Origin: Tenrec ecaudatus
Lineage: Eukaryota > Chordata > Mammalia > Afrosoricida > Tenrecidae
Reading direction: 5' to 3'
Length of the DNA: 64,000 bases
Assembly (NCBI RefSeq): GCF_050624435.1
Contig: NC_134534.1
Location: 70,145,501 to 70,209,500 of the forward strand
In this document: piece after piece, positions 54,162 to 64,000 of the stretch
Numbering within the stretch: position 1 is the first letter of the stretch
Layout of the letters: each line of letters begins with the position of its first letter
Position numbers and translations under genes: made by a program
Notes under the pieces: generated by a model
The model's input: the letters and a program-made list of their open reading frames with translations, nothing else
Told to the model about the DNA's origin: nothing
Database searches by the model: none

Positions 54162-55109
54162 TGGACTTCCGGGAAGATTGCGACGGAGTAACACATACCA
54201 GAGGGACTCCACAGAATTCAGCCCAGGAGAGTTGCTTAGTGGGAAATTCAACACTGCTGGAAGGCAGGAGGAACATCATAAAGATAAGTAGGCTCAGACC
54301 GATGGAGTTTTGAGGGGCTGGAGGCTTTTGGCTTACCTCAGTGTAGGCCGGCTGGAGCTTGACCTTGGCCCCGCGACTGTCTCTGTCGGAGCCGGGAGCA
54401 TTTGGAACCTGTAGGGTGGCTTGGTCTCAATGCAGCCACAGTGTGCCACCAGCCGCCTCGGGTGGGCAAGGGCTGGACCCTTGCAGCCCCATGGACAGGG
54501 ATTGGGGTCCAGGTACATTGTTGCTTTTGTTTCCATCTCCCCTCTGTCCCCCCATTCCCACCCCCTGGTCTTGGAGGACTGCAGGGGCCGCCACAGCTTG
54601 CCATTACCCCACCCCCCCATCCCCAGTCTCAGTGAGCTTGCTTTTTAACCCCTTTTTTTCTCTCTTCTGTCTCTTTCTTGGTCTCTAACACACACCAGCT
54701 AACCTCCAGACCACTTCCCTTAGCCTAGGGCATTTACGCCCATGCCACACCCAGCTAGGTGAGCTCCACCCTGTGTAGCTAGCCCAAGGCTGATGAAGTC
54801 CCTGCTGACCTTCACCAGGGAATACTCTACTCAACATCTTACAGGGGAATTCCAGCCTGTGTGCCTAAGGTCCTAGGGTGGCTCGGCCAACACTCCTCAA
54901 CATTCCAAGCTGCTGCAGGAACCTCTACCCAACCTCCACAACCCCAAAGCAGGCAACCCACCAGCCTTTTGGGTCACTCCCCTGAGAGGGAAGCCACAGG
55001 AGGCTAAAGTGGTAGGCTAATTCCATAGTGAAATAAACTGTAGGCACTTCGAAGAAGCATTCCTACAAGTCTCCCAGAGAGAGCCAGTGCTCTTCAACTG
55101 CCTGGAAAA
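54162..55109 (+). promoter_or_regulatory. L1 5' UTR / presumed promoter (single unit)
   Basis: Collinear with 21152-22205 but with one copy of the internal unit (54418-54600) instead of two. It begins 'tggacttccgggaagattgc' and is CpG-containing near its start ('cttccgggaagattgcgacg'), as expected for a transcription start area. 'ctaaagtggtaggctaattc' near 55003 matches 'ataaagtggtaggttaatta' at 22101. Promoter role is inferred from the L1 family. Confidence 0.6.
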
Positions 55110-56110
55110 ATGGAATCTAGCTCCTCTAAAACAACGCAAAGCAAACAGCCACCAGCCCCAACAACCTCAATGGGAAAAAAATGGGAGAAACAAAAGGCAA
55201 TGCCAGAAGATGTCCTGGACAAAATGACATGCATAGAAGAAGCAGACATTGAGCTACCACAGAAAGAAATTTTCAGAATGCTACTTGGAGTCATACAGGA
55301 TATGAGGGAAACAATACAGAAAAAGGATGAAATGATCGACTGGGGGAAGCAGAGAACTGCATCAGTGACTAGGAGGACCTCCAAGCAGATTTTAATAAAC
55401 GCAAACAAAAATCTAATAAGATCATCAGAGAAGCTGAAGAAAACTTAAGAGCTATGTCTGATGTTATGAAATGGAACAACATTAGAATTATTGGCTTATT
55501 GGGGGAAGACACGCAAAGAAATCATCTGCAACAATAGTGAGAGAATTCTTGGAGGAAAATTTCCCTAGCTTAAGGAATGACAACCAGGCAACCATTCAGG
55601 AGGCTGAAAGAACACCAGCTAGAATGCATCCCAAGAAAAAGTCACCAAGGCACATAAAAGTTAAATTATCCAACTTTGAGGAAAAGGAGAAAATCATGAG
55701 AGCAGCTAGGGAAAAACAAGCAATCACATATAAAGGTTCCCACATAAGAATGTGCTCAGATCTATCAGCAGAAACTATATAGAAGAGGAGAGAGTGGAGT
55801 AACATATTTCAAAAAATTGAAGGAAAACAATGCAAACCCAAGAATGCTCTACCCAGCCAAATTATCGATCAAGATAAATGGAGAAGTAAGAGTCTTCTCA
55901 GACAAGGAAAAACTCAAAGAATTCGTTAGAAGAAACCCAGCCCTACAAAATATCCTTACTGAACCAGTACGGGTAGAAGAACAACACTCACCAAGCATAA
56001 ATAAGAGACCACCACATAGAACAACCTCACCCAGAGGGCAAAAAAGAGAAAACAGAACTCAAGATAGCATTGACTTAAAGATGGAAAGAATTCAAAGGCT
56101 GCTGAGGTAA
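55110..56110 (+). pseudogene. L1 ORF1, broken, fused to ORF2 stop
   Basis: ATG at 55110 gives 'MESSSSKTTQSKQPPAPTTS' and 'MTCIEEADIELPQKEIFRML'. A ~90-nt deletion relative to the other L1 removes the segment after 'KKDEMID'. The first frame ends at TAA 55446. The C-terminal half is recovered in two other frames: 'VKLSNFEEKEKIMRAAREKQ', 'TYKGSHIRMCSDLSAET' and, after a frameshift near 55780, 'NPRMLYPAKLSIKINGEVRV', 'FVRRNPALQNIL', ending 'MERIQRLLR'. The terminal CTGAGGTAA is the end of ORF2 in the intact layout, so the joint is in frame with ORF1. About 333 codons overall. Confidence 0.9.
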
Positions 56111-58366
56111 GCTTAAAAAAAAAAAGGCAAATGGGCATAGGGAAAAAGCTACGGTATACAAACATTCCTGGGGTGAGGACCAGGTAATATGGCAGGGACC
56201 AGACCAAATACAGGGACACACATAGTAGACAACTAAAAAGGAGGTGGAGAAAGGAAAAAAATAATAATATTAAAAATAAAAGGGTAGTGGGGGCACAGGG
56301 CACTAAACCACCCAAGTGGAGGGTATTGTTTATATCTCCACAGGGAGAGAGGGACCAGACTTCAACCCAGTGCTCCAAGATGTGAATGCAACATGCTAGC
56401 ATGGAGTAGGGAAGCAGTGGAGAGGTCTGGGGGGCCAGCCCCAACCCCAACTACTAAATGGAAACCTGCTCCTCACCTCAGAAGAATTTAGTTCAAAGCA
56501 TGGAACTGAATCTACAGCTCCAGAAGAGGGACATATCTGATCAGAGCACATGGGAGCAGATGAAGGGGGAGGAGGAGAGAGTGGCGCACATCATGGCCCA
56601 CCAGGCTGTGAGGTCAATATTCCCAATTAGAGCATCCAGTCGACAGAGAGGACCACATGGCCGGCCCAACTATGAGACATGACACCCCTCACTGATCCAT
56701 AGCCCTGTAGGGGACTACACCAGAGACACAGTGTGGGAATTGCACCGATCAGATCCTGCCACAATGAGGCAAAACATTAACGGGGTGCAACATAGCAGCA
56801 AGGGAATGAAGCGGCGAGGTCCCCAGGGAATGCTGAAGGTAGACTTTGGTGCCCCAACAGACGCAACTGGCCAACAAACAATCCTTGAACTCACTACAAG
56901 CTTTTCTTTATTGTGTTTTGTTTTGTTATTTTTGTCATTGGTTTGTTGCTATTTTGTTGTATATTGTTGCTTGGTTTTGCTCTGTCTTGTTTTTGTGCAT
57001 GTTATTATCTCCACAGATCATTCTAAATAAGATAGGCTGGATGAACAATTGGAGGAGAAAACAACAGGACTGACAGTTCCAAGGGGACATGGGAGAGGGG
57101 GAGGTGACAGGAAAAGTAGTGGTGTTAATAAACCCAGGGACAAGTGAAAAATAAGCGATCCAAATCGGTGGTGAGGAAGGTGTTGGAGACCTGGTAGGGC
57201 ATGATCAAGGGTAATGCAACCAAGAGGAATTACTGAAACCCTGGTGCGGACTGAGCATGATAGTGGGATGGGAGGGAAGTCAAAGAAAATAGAGTAAAGA
57301 GCTGGAAGGAAAGGGGCATTTATAGAGGTCTAGATAAAGACATGTACATGTGCAAATATATTTATACATGAGGATGTATATATTTATAGGTTTAGTACAA
57401 AGGTAGCAGAAGGACATTGGGCCTCCACTCAAGTACTCCCTCAATGCAAGAATACTTTCTTCTATTAAATTGGCATTCTATGATGCTCACCTTCCTGACA
57501 CAACTGCTGAAGACAAAGAGGGTGAACAACCAAATGTGGTGAAGAAAGTCGATGGTGCCCGGCTATCAAAAGATATAACCTCTGGGGTCTTAAAGGCTTG
57601 AAGGTAAAGAAGCAGCCATCTAGCTCAGAAGCAACAAAGCCCACATGGAAGAAGCATACAAGGTGTCAAAGTGATCATGTATCAGGCATCATCAGAACAA
57701 AAAAAAATCTTACCATAGTGAATGAGGGGGGTAGTGCGGAGTGGAGACCCAAAGCCCATTTGTAGGTCACTGGACATCCCCTTACAGAAGGGTCGTGGGG
57801 AGGAGAAGAGCCAGTCAGGGTGCGATGTAGCAACGATGAAAAATACAACTTTCCTCTAGTTCCTAAATGCTTCCTCCCTCCCCTGCCTCCACCTGTCATG
57901 ATTTGAATCCTACCTTGTAAATCTGGCTAGACCAGAGGATGTACACTGGTACAGATGGGAACTGGAAACACAGGGAACCAGGGCGGATGATCATCTCAGG
58001 ACCAGTGGTGTGAGTGGCGATACTGGGAGGGCATAGGAAGGGTGGGATGGAAAGGGGGAACAGATATCAAGGATCTACATGTGACCTCCTCCCTGGGGGA
58101 CAGAGGATAGAAAAGTGGGTGAAAGGAGACGTGGGACAGAGCAAGATATGTCAAAATAATAATTTATAAATTATCAAGATTTCATGAGGGAGAGGGGAGT
58201 GGGGAGGGAGGAGAAAAAAATGAGGAGCTGATGCCAGGGGCTTGGGTGGAGAGCAAATGTTTTGAGAATGATGAGGGCAATGAATATACAAGTGTGCTTT
58301 ATACAATTGATGTATATATGTATTGTGATACGAGTTATTTGAGCCACTAATAAAATGATTGGGGAA
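56111..58366 (+). other. L1 3' UTR of the ORF1-only element
   Basis: Collinear with 27158-29560, with one copy of the 230-bp unit (57470-57700). It has two segments absent from the larger L1 ('ctggggtgaggaccaggtaa' at 56169 and 'gtgggggcacagggcactaa' at 56287), so the two elements belong to different sublineages. A G-rich tract lies at 58190-58215 and 'ccactaataaaatgattggg' at the end. Confidence 0.88.
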
Positions 58367-58370
58367 AAAA

Positions 58371-58384
58371 TAAAATGTTTGAGT
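58371..58384 (+). repeat. Target-site duplication, right copy (14 bp)
   Basis: TAAAATGTTTGAGT, identical to 54148-54161. Confidence 0.93.
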
Positions 58385-59629
58385 CACTATGGATTCTTCC
58401 AGATTAGGGGGTATTGTCTACATTGTACACTGCTCTTAAAAAGACCCTTTTATGTAGAATTCCCAGCATGAAGGTCCTTCAAAAATAAACTTTCTGCTTT
58501 TGTACTTGCTCAACGTATCATCCAGATTCTGAGTTTTTAACCAGTTGATTTGAATGGAAGCTGCTGTTTCCCTCCAACAGAACCTATAAAATTGTCACCA
58601 CGTTCTCTGCTGTGTTATGGATGTGCTGCCTTCATGACCCAGTGTCTCCATGCTTCCTCTGTAGCTAGCAAACTCTGACTCTCATTTTCCTCCGCTGCTG
58701 TGCTTCCTCAGACCTCAGAATCCAGCAGCTATGGAACTGGAATGAGAATAGTATTTAATGCCTTTCCTTCTTGGAAGAGTAATTTCCTGAATCCTACAGG
58801 CTACATAATCATAATGCTTCCTGTGTAAAGCCAGGTCTTCCTGTGCAAAGTATAAGGAGGCTATAGCTCAAGGGAATTATAAATCACTTCATACTCATTA
58901 TCATGAGAACTACATTTTCACATGTAATTTTTATTTCTTTCTACAACTTATTTTTGGTAATAATAAGTAAGTAAAGTGGATATGTTATTTTAAAAGTGAT
59001 GTCATTTCCATATATATTGTCAGACACTAACTCTTCCCTTGATTGCTTAACCTATGACTGAAATGACATTCAGTCTCTGGAGAGAATGCACTGAGCCATG
59101 CCACAGTACATTCTTCCTACAATTCTAATCAAAAGCTATGTTTTCTAGATACATAAATATTCATATTAATTTGATTTGTGAACCTAACCCAGTTCTAATA
59201 TACACATCTTTACTCGTTGAATCATTTGTATGATTTCACCTATAATAATCAGGTGGTCCTAACACATGCGGGATTTTTTAATAACAACAAAGCATCACTG
59301 ATATAATTCTAAAGGATTTGCAAAAGTGTAGCTTTACATTCCAGTTAGCTATTCCATGTTATTCCTCAGGAAGAACAGCTCCATCTTTACAGTTGTCATA
59401 CTTCTTTGCAGAAAGTTGATTTCAGGGCCTCTGAACTACAATTGAAATGTCAATGCATTGAGATAGGTGGACCTGAGGCTTGTGCAGTTTCTGCGTTGTT
59501 ACTAATTGGGTTTGTAGTTGTTTTTTATTAACAAACTGTTCTAAATTTTTAATTGCATTTTTTGAGGGTTTCCATGCGCTAAAAGACATTTGTCAATAGC
59601 CAGCAGTCTTCTACTCACGTTTCTCTTGT
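58385..59629. other. Unassigned AT-rich stretch
   Basis: No gene or repeat recognised in 1.2 kb. Confidence 0.5.
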
Positions 59630-60530
59630 TCTGTTTCTACGCCTTCACTTTCCGTGTCACTTGGCAAGATCCATGGCTGATGAACTACTTGCAGCTGCTT
59701 TAAGGATTCGTCCTGCAAAGAAAGAAGTATTTGATATGGGACCCGAGACGCACTCAGTGAACACCATTCCCAGAGACGGAGTCAATCTCCAGGAGAGACA
59801 TATTCAAAACCGTCCTAAAAACAAGCTTCTTTTCATATCATTGACACGCCACCGACTCTGAACTCACGTTATTTTCACATTCCCCATTTAATAAGATTTA
59901 GAATCTTAATCGGTGGAACTCTCTGGACTCTGTTCTTTTCTGAATGATTCCTTTGTGTGGACACACTGGCACGCCTTAGAGCCAACCTCAAATGGCACTC
60001 AGTGTTCACGTCTGCTCTCAAGTCGCAGATCCTCTTGACTGCCCTGACGGTTAGCGGGTTACCTTCACCGTCGGTATGACTTTTCTGCGTCCTTCCTGTG
60101 GCACAGCCTCACTCTGGTCACCGTCTCTCTCACCGTCTTCGAACACCTCACAGACGACTTTTCTGAATGTCCTGAGCAGTCTCAGCGCCTCCCATTCCGC
60201 CACAGCCATGGGACTTAAAGGTGACCGGACGCCCGAGAGGGCGTGTGTATGCTTCCCACACTTGCCTCCTATCCCCAAAGGCTGGGGGGTTGAGTCCCCT
60301 CAGAGGTGCCTGAAGCAAAGGTCTGGTGATGTGCCGCTGACAAACCAGTCGCTGACAACCTGAAGGACTACAGTTGCGCTTTGACACACGGGACGTCACG
60401 TTGAGCAGGGCAGGCCTGGCAGATGGCTGACTCGTTCTGAAGTCTCCCAGCTAAGTTTCCTCTCCTTCCGACTCTGCACCAGCTCGCGCAGGAGGGAGCG
60501 TTATAAGATGACGTATGACAAAAGCAATAA
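59630..60530. other. CpG-dense block, nature unknown
   Basis: By hand count 59941-60530 has about 30 CpG in 600 bp at about 52% GC (observed/expected near 0.8), whereas the surrounding kilobases are CpG-poor and AT-rich. The left part (59640-59870) is also CpG-richer than its flanks. It holds overlapping frames on both strands: + 60076-60363 (95 codons), minus 60051-60278 (75 codons, 'WEALRLLRTFRKVVCEVFED') and minus 60148-60399. None matches a family I know. 'gggacgtcacg' (60393) and 'agatgacgtatga' (60507) are CRE-like. It could be a small CpG island, or a retrocopy of a CpG-rich gene. Confidence 0.5.
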
Positions 60531-60919
60531 TGTATTCATAATCCTGGTCCGCTCTCTCATTTTCCCCAGGATCACATCTACATTCAAGAGCCTCCATGAT
60601 CCCTATCCACATTCAACCTGGTCTGACACTGCTATTCCAACTGTGATTAATAAGTAACTCCTCAATTTTTAGCATTCTCCCTGATGTTGCCAACATAATT
60701 TTATATGTTAAAGTATTTTTTTTGTTTTTCTTCCTCTGTAGATGCTTTCTACTCACATAGTATTTCAGATGGTTCCACTTCGCTTCTAACGTTCATGTGT
60801 CACTTCTACAAGGCAGAGTCAGTTCTTTATTTTTTTATATGACTGTTATAACAATATAACAATTAATTCATAGTAATCATCTTTCCAAAGATAAAACTCT
60901 ATAGCATTCAGCATAGATT
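60531..60919. other. Unassigned sequence
   Basis: About 390 bp between the CpG-dense block and a BovB fragment. AT-rich, nothing recognised. Confidence 0.5.
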
Positions 60920-61255
60920 AAGTCTTAGCATAAAGAAAACCCAAACCCTAACAACTGGAACAAAAAACATCATGATAAAGGCAAAGAAATTAAAGCTAAT
61001 TGATGAAATTAAAACTAGTTGCATTGGTTTGGGGTCATCAATTAATCAATCCATGCCGATGGAAGTAGCAGTCAAGAAATTAACCAATTCATTGAAGAAA
61101 ATTGGGGGGGGGCAGGTGGAGTTTTTTTTAAGTATTAAGCTGCAAAGATACCATTTTTATTACTGAGGAGCCCCTGGCCCAAGCCAAAGTCTTCCCATCA
61201 CTTCATATGCATGTGAAAACTGGACAATTAAAAAGAAAGATAACCCAAGCCCAGT
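60920..61255 (+). mobile_element. RTE/BovB LINE fragment
   Basis: 'ctaacaactggaacaaaaaa', 'catcatgataaaggcaaaga', 'ggaagtagcagtcaagaaat', 'taaccaattcattgaagaaa', 'ggcccaagccaaagtcttcc' and 'atgcatgtgaaaactggaca' follow the BovB thumb-to-C-terminal order. Poly(G) and poly(T) runs expand the middle. No 3' terminus. Confidence 0.78.
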
Positions 61256-63007
61256 AATCAATCAGAAAAACTACTGAGCTCCTCTAGAACAAAGACCCCA
61301 GAGGCCCCAGGAAACAATAGAGATGAAGGCCCTGGGACACTGAGCTGCAGAGTAAAGGCCAGAGAAGTGCTTGAATACCCACTGGAAGAGGCAGCTGGAT
61401 CAAAAAGGTAAGAGACGAGACTGATGGAATGAGCGTGTCGTCCACTGGCCTGACAGCACAGCCATTTTGAACTTTTGCAAGTAGTATTCAATCTGGACAG
61501 TAAACAAGTAATCCATTTCACTCAGCCAGAACAGTGCAAGGGTGAACATCAGTGGCTGGTGACTAGACAGGTGCCATTCTCCCTGGTTTCCCAGACCCTC
61601 CTGGTGACCATAAACGTAGCCAGCCTTTGCTCTCACCCACCCAGTGAGCAGTAATATGCCCTCGACCAATACTCGGGTCCACCTGAGGCAGGAGCCAGGC
61701 TCGTGGACCAGGCACTGGGGGCACACCACCTCTGTCTGGAGGCACAAGAACTCTTGTCTCATCAGAGCTGCAGGACATGCATGCCAAGCTGGCTGCCTGC
61801 CCTGGCGACGCCTGTGTAGGCAGGAACTCCAGAGCCAACCACCCTGCCCCCAACTTCCTGTAGGCCTGAGAAAACTCCCTTTGGACCAGGCCATCCAAAC
61901 CCAGACATCTATGAGACTGGCAGGAATGCTATCTAGGACTGGGCTATTTAATGTAAAGTAAATGGTCTGAAATGTAAGTCCGCTCCACCCACTACACACA
62001 CCTAGTTCACAATTTAAAATATCATTAAATAAATTAACAAAAGCCTACACACCCTGACCTCTAGGAAACATGACATCACTGAATATTAAGTGTCTTAGAA
62101 CAATTCCTGCATGAGAAAAAACATCCTGCCACTCTTCCCTGGATGGGGATAATCAGTTCAAGTCCGGATGTTCAGAAAAGCATCATTTTCCAGTTATTCA
62201 AAAGCAGGGGTGGAAATAAATAGGTGGAATGCAGGAGTTATTTTAAGGCAATGAAATTTTTTTCAAGGCATAATATATTTGGCAGAACTTTACAACACAA
62301 CATAAAGAGAGATTTTTATGACCAGTTTTAATCATTGACTAATAGGCAAAAATATAAATTACTTAAATGCAATATTTCTTACATTATATGAATATTATCA
62401 AAATTGTTTTGAAAAGTCTTTTCACATTGAATTACATTGTTACAGCACTCTTGATAAACCGAGGTAAGCCTTAGGGGGGGAAAAGTAACCTTGAATGTAA
62501 TCAAATTTAAAATAATTTAGGAGGTTAAAGGAAATTCAAGATTGAATCAAAATGTAAAAAATAATCTATATACATTTTAGACATGTAAAACAACCTCACT
62601 GAAAGAGGAGAAGGAATAGGTATCACTTTAGTAACGTTGGAAAGAATGGTGTGTGTCGGAGAAAAGACAGAACGAAGCTGCACACACACTTTCATCAACA
62701 CTGCTGATAAAAGTGTTTCCCATGGAAACCTGCATTAACATTTCCAAAAACACTCTACGTGACTATTGTCATGGAATACTTCAATCTGAGTGACAGATGG
62801 CCGGATCGAGTCTTTACTGCTGAGCTGGAAACTTGACCCAGTCTCTGAGTCTCCCATCCCAGGACTTCAGCCTCTGATGTTTCCCGTTCTGGTTATCATT
62901 CTGCGTGACCCAAAACTTCAATAAATTTGCTCAGATCTGATATCACTTTGTTAGACCTGACGGAAAACAATTTGAAGCTCTGCTAAAGACACGCTCCCAT
63001 TCAAGCC
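61256..63007. other. Unassigned sequence with a 199-codon open frame
   Basis: Minus-strand frame 61400-61999 is open for 199 codons. Its composition (Trp/Leu/Cys-rich) and content match no family I know, and an overlapping shifted frame (61563-61898) is also open, which suggests GC-rich composition rather than coding. The rest, 62000-63007, is AT-rich with no feature, although 'aacttcaataaatttgctca' near 62918 carries an AATAAA. Confidence 0.45.
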
Positions 63008-63009
63008 CT

Positions 63010-63195
63010 AACCTACCACCATCGTGTCCATTCAGCTCATAGTGACCCTAGAAAGGGTTACCAAGAAAGCAGCGCTTTACGGAAAAACAGACACCATCCT
63101 ATCTTTCTCCTGCAGTGTGAGGGGCTGGTCAGTCTGAAGCACCAACTTTGCAGTTCACAGCCTAAGAGTTAATCCACAGAGCCACTGAGGATCCT
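63010..63195 (-). repeat. AfroSINE-type SINE, inverted, diverged
   Basis: 'ctcatagtgaccctagaaag', 'ggttaccaagaaagcagcgc', 'ctatctttctcctgcagtgt' and 'ccactgaggatcct' in inverted order. Confidence 0.78.
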
Positions 63196-63202
63196 AAATC
63201 TA

Positions 63203-63380
63203 GCTCACCGCCATTGACTTTGTGGGACAGAACAGGACTTCCCCTTTGGGTTTCCAAGATAGTAACTCTTTACAGGAGTAGAAAGACTTGTCTTTCTCCA
63301 TGGAGTGGCTGGTGGTTTCGAACTGCTGACCTTGTGGTTAGCAGCCCAATGTGTAACCTACTACAACACCAAAACTCCCT
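63203..63380 (-). repeat. AfroSINE-type SINE, inverted
   Basis: 'ctcaccgccattgactttgt', 'gggacagaacaggacttccc', 'gtaactctttacaggagtag', 'ttgtctttctccatggagtg', the B-box complement 'tttcgaactgctgaccttgt' and 'gtgtaacctactacaacacc'. Well preserved. Confidence 0.92.
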
Positions 63381-64000
63381 CAAAATACACATCCCTGCCC
63401 CAGTCTAATTGTCAAGAAAATCAGACAAATCCTAGTTGAAGGAAATTTGACAACACACCTGGTGAGAACGCTTCAAACCTGTTTAGGGGCATCAAAAGCA
63501 AGGGCAGTCTGAAAGATGATCAGCTGCGAGAGTAGCCTACGGAGACATATTAGCTAAATGTATTGTAGTATCTTGGATGGGCTCCTGGAACTGAAAAAGG
63601 ACATTAAGGAACAGAGGAGAAAATCTGAATACAGTGTGAATGTTGGCTACTAAGAATATACCTAGATTTGCCATTACACTAGCAAAAGCCATTCCTTATA
63701 GGTGAAACTCCTTGTGGGGCATCCAGGGACTCTGTATTTATGCAATGATTGTGCAAACCTAAAATTCTTTTCATAAGTTAATGTGAGGAGTAAAATTAGA
63801 GCAAAATTATTTTCCTTTTTATAAAAAAAAAGTCAAAATGTGAAGACTTTTTTAGGACCAGCAGCTATGAAAACTTGTCTGGGAATCTGATGAAAAAGGA
63901 GCCAGAGTGGAGTAACAGCAACATGCTCACCAAAAGCTTCATAGGGTTTGACCCTCAGGAGGGCTTTGGTTGGAGAAATGCCGGGTGATCAGCTCCCCTA
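63381..64000. other. Unassigned sequence to window end
   Basis: No gene or repeat recognised in the last 620 bp. Confidence 0.5.

Larger units (their letters stand above)
54162..58370 (+). mobile_element. ORF1-only L1 element (HAL1-like), TSD-flanked
   Basis: 4.2 kb: 5' UTR (54162-55109), ORF1 remnant (55110-56110), then directly the L1 3' UTR (56111-58366) and a short A-rich tail. The whole of ORF2 (about 3.8 kb in the copy at 23361-27157) is missing except for its last three codons. Both outer ends are those of a complete L1 and are flanked by a perfect 14-bp TSD, so both ends were made by one retrotransposition event. This is the architecture of 'half-L1' (HAL1) elements. Whether ORF2 was lost before or after insertion cannot be told from one copy. 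Confidence 0.93.

Noticed and set aside
54333-54688. Overlapping frames of 75-109 codons
   Set aside because: They lie in the GC-rich L1 5' UTR on both strands and are not kept in the L1 at 21152.
62880-62950. LTR end with AATAAA
   Set aside because: Only a poly(A) signal and mild similarity in layout; no second copy, TSD or boundary.

Overview
The window is ordinary mammalian nuclear DNA with no intact protein-coding host gene that I can support. It is a gene-poor, AT-rich interval built up from layers of retrotransposons. The repeat content points to an afrotherian. It has 22 recognisable copies of a tRNA-derived SINE of the AfroSINE type, RTE/BovB LINE fragments in both orientations, and L1 elements that end in a roughly 2.3-2.4 kb 3' UTR unlike that of human or mouse L1. 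A 164-bp hAT MITE at 44404-44567 closely resembles the SPIN ('space invader') family. Among the afrotherians surveyed in the literature, SPIN is known from tenrec, so a tenrec such as Echinops is my best guess. This is inference from memory and was not checked by a search.

Layout. 1-5290: stacked L1 3' ends on the + strand; the first is interrupted by a solo LTR at 1158-1670 with a 5-bp target duplication. 5291-8570: mostly unassigned sequence with a MIR and a SINE. 8575-10500: a short inverted L1 tail and two oppositely oriented BovB pieces. 10590-14460: SINEs, TA repeats, a second LTR of the 1158 family and an old hAT MITE. 14566-15640: a long inverted BovB fragment. 15640-20270: largely unassigned, with two LTR-like blocks and a 16-bp minisatellite. 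20270-29880: a BovB element split by a full-length L1 (21152-29570, 16-bp target duplication) with decayed ORF1 and ORF2. 29880-35200: unassigned sequence, a perfect 166-bp tandem duplication (32771-33102), old L1 remnants and SINEs. 35200-36320: another BovB, interrupted by a 238-bp L1 tail with a 13-bp target duplication. 37160-38020 and 42695-43735: SINE clusters. 44404-44567: the SPIN-like MITE. 45300-45945: a mariner transposase relic and an L1 relic. 50207-50530: an L1 tail. 53115-53775: an inverted BovB. 54162-58370: an L1 carrying 5' UTR, ORF1 and 3' UTR but no ORF2, flanked by a perfect 14-bp target duplication. 59630-60530: a CpG-dense block of unknown nature. 60920-64000: BovB, an unassigned 199-codon open frame, and SINEs.

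How the parts relate. The L1 machinery produced its own copies, visible as poly(A)-tailed, TSD-flanked insertions, and could have supplied the enzyme for the ORF1-only element. The SINE 3' ends resemble the BovB 3' end, with a direct or inverted 'gtcagaaccgactcgatggcac(c)taacaacaac'-type tail. That fits BovB as the source of reverse transcriptase for the SINEs. All open frames longer than about 100 codons either lie inside these elements or lack recognisable homology.
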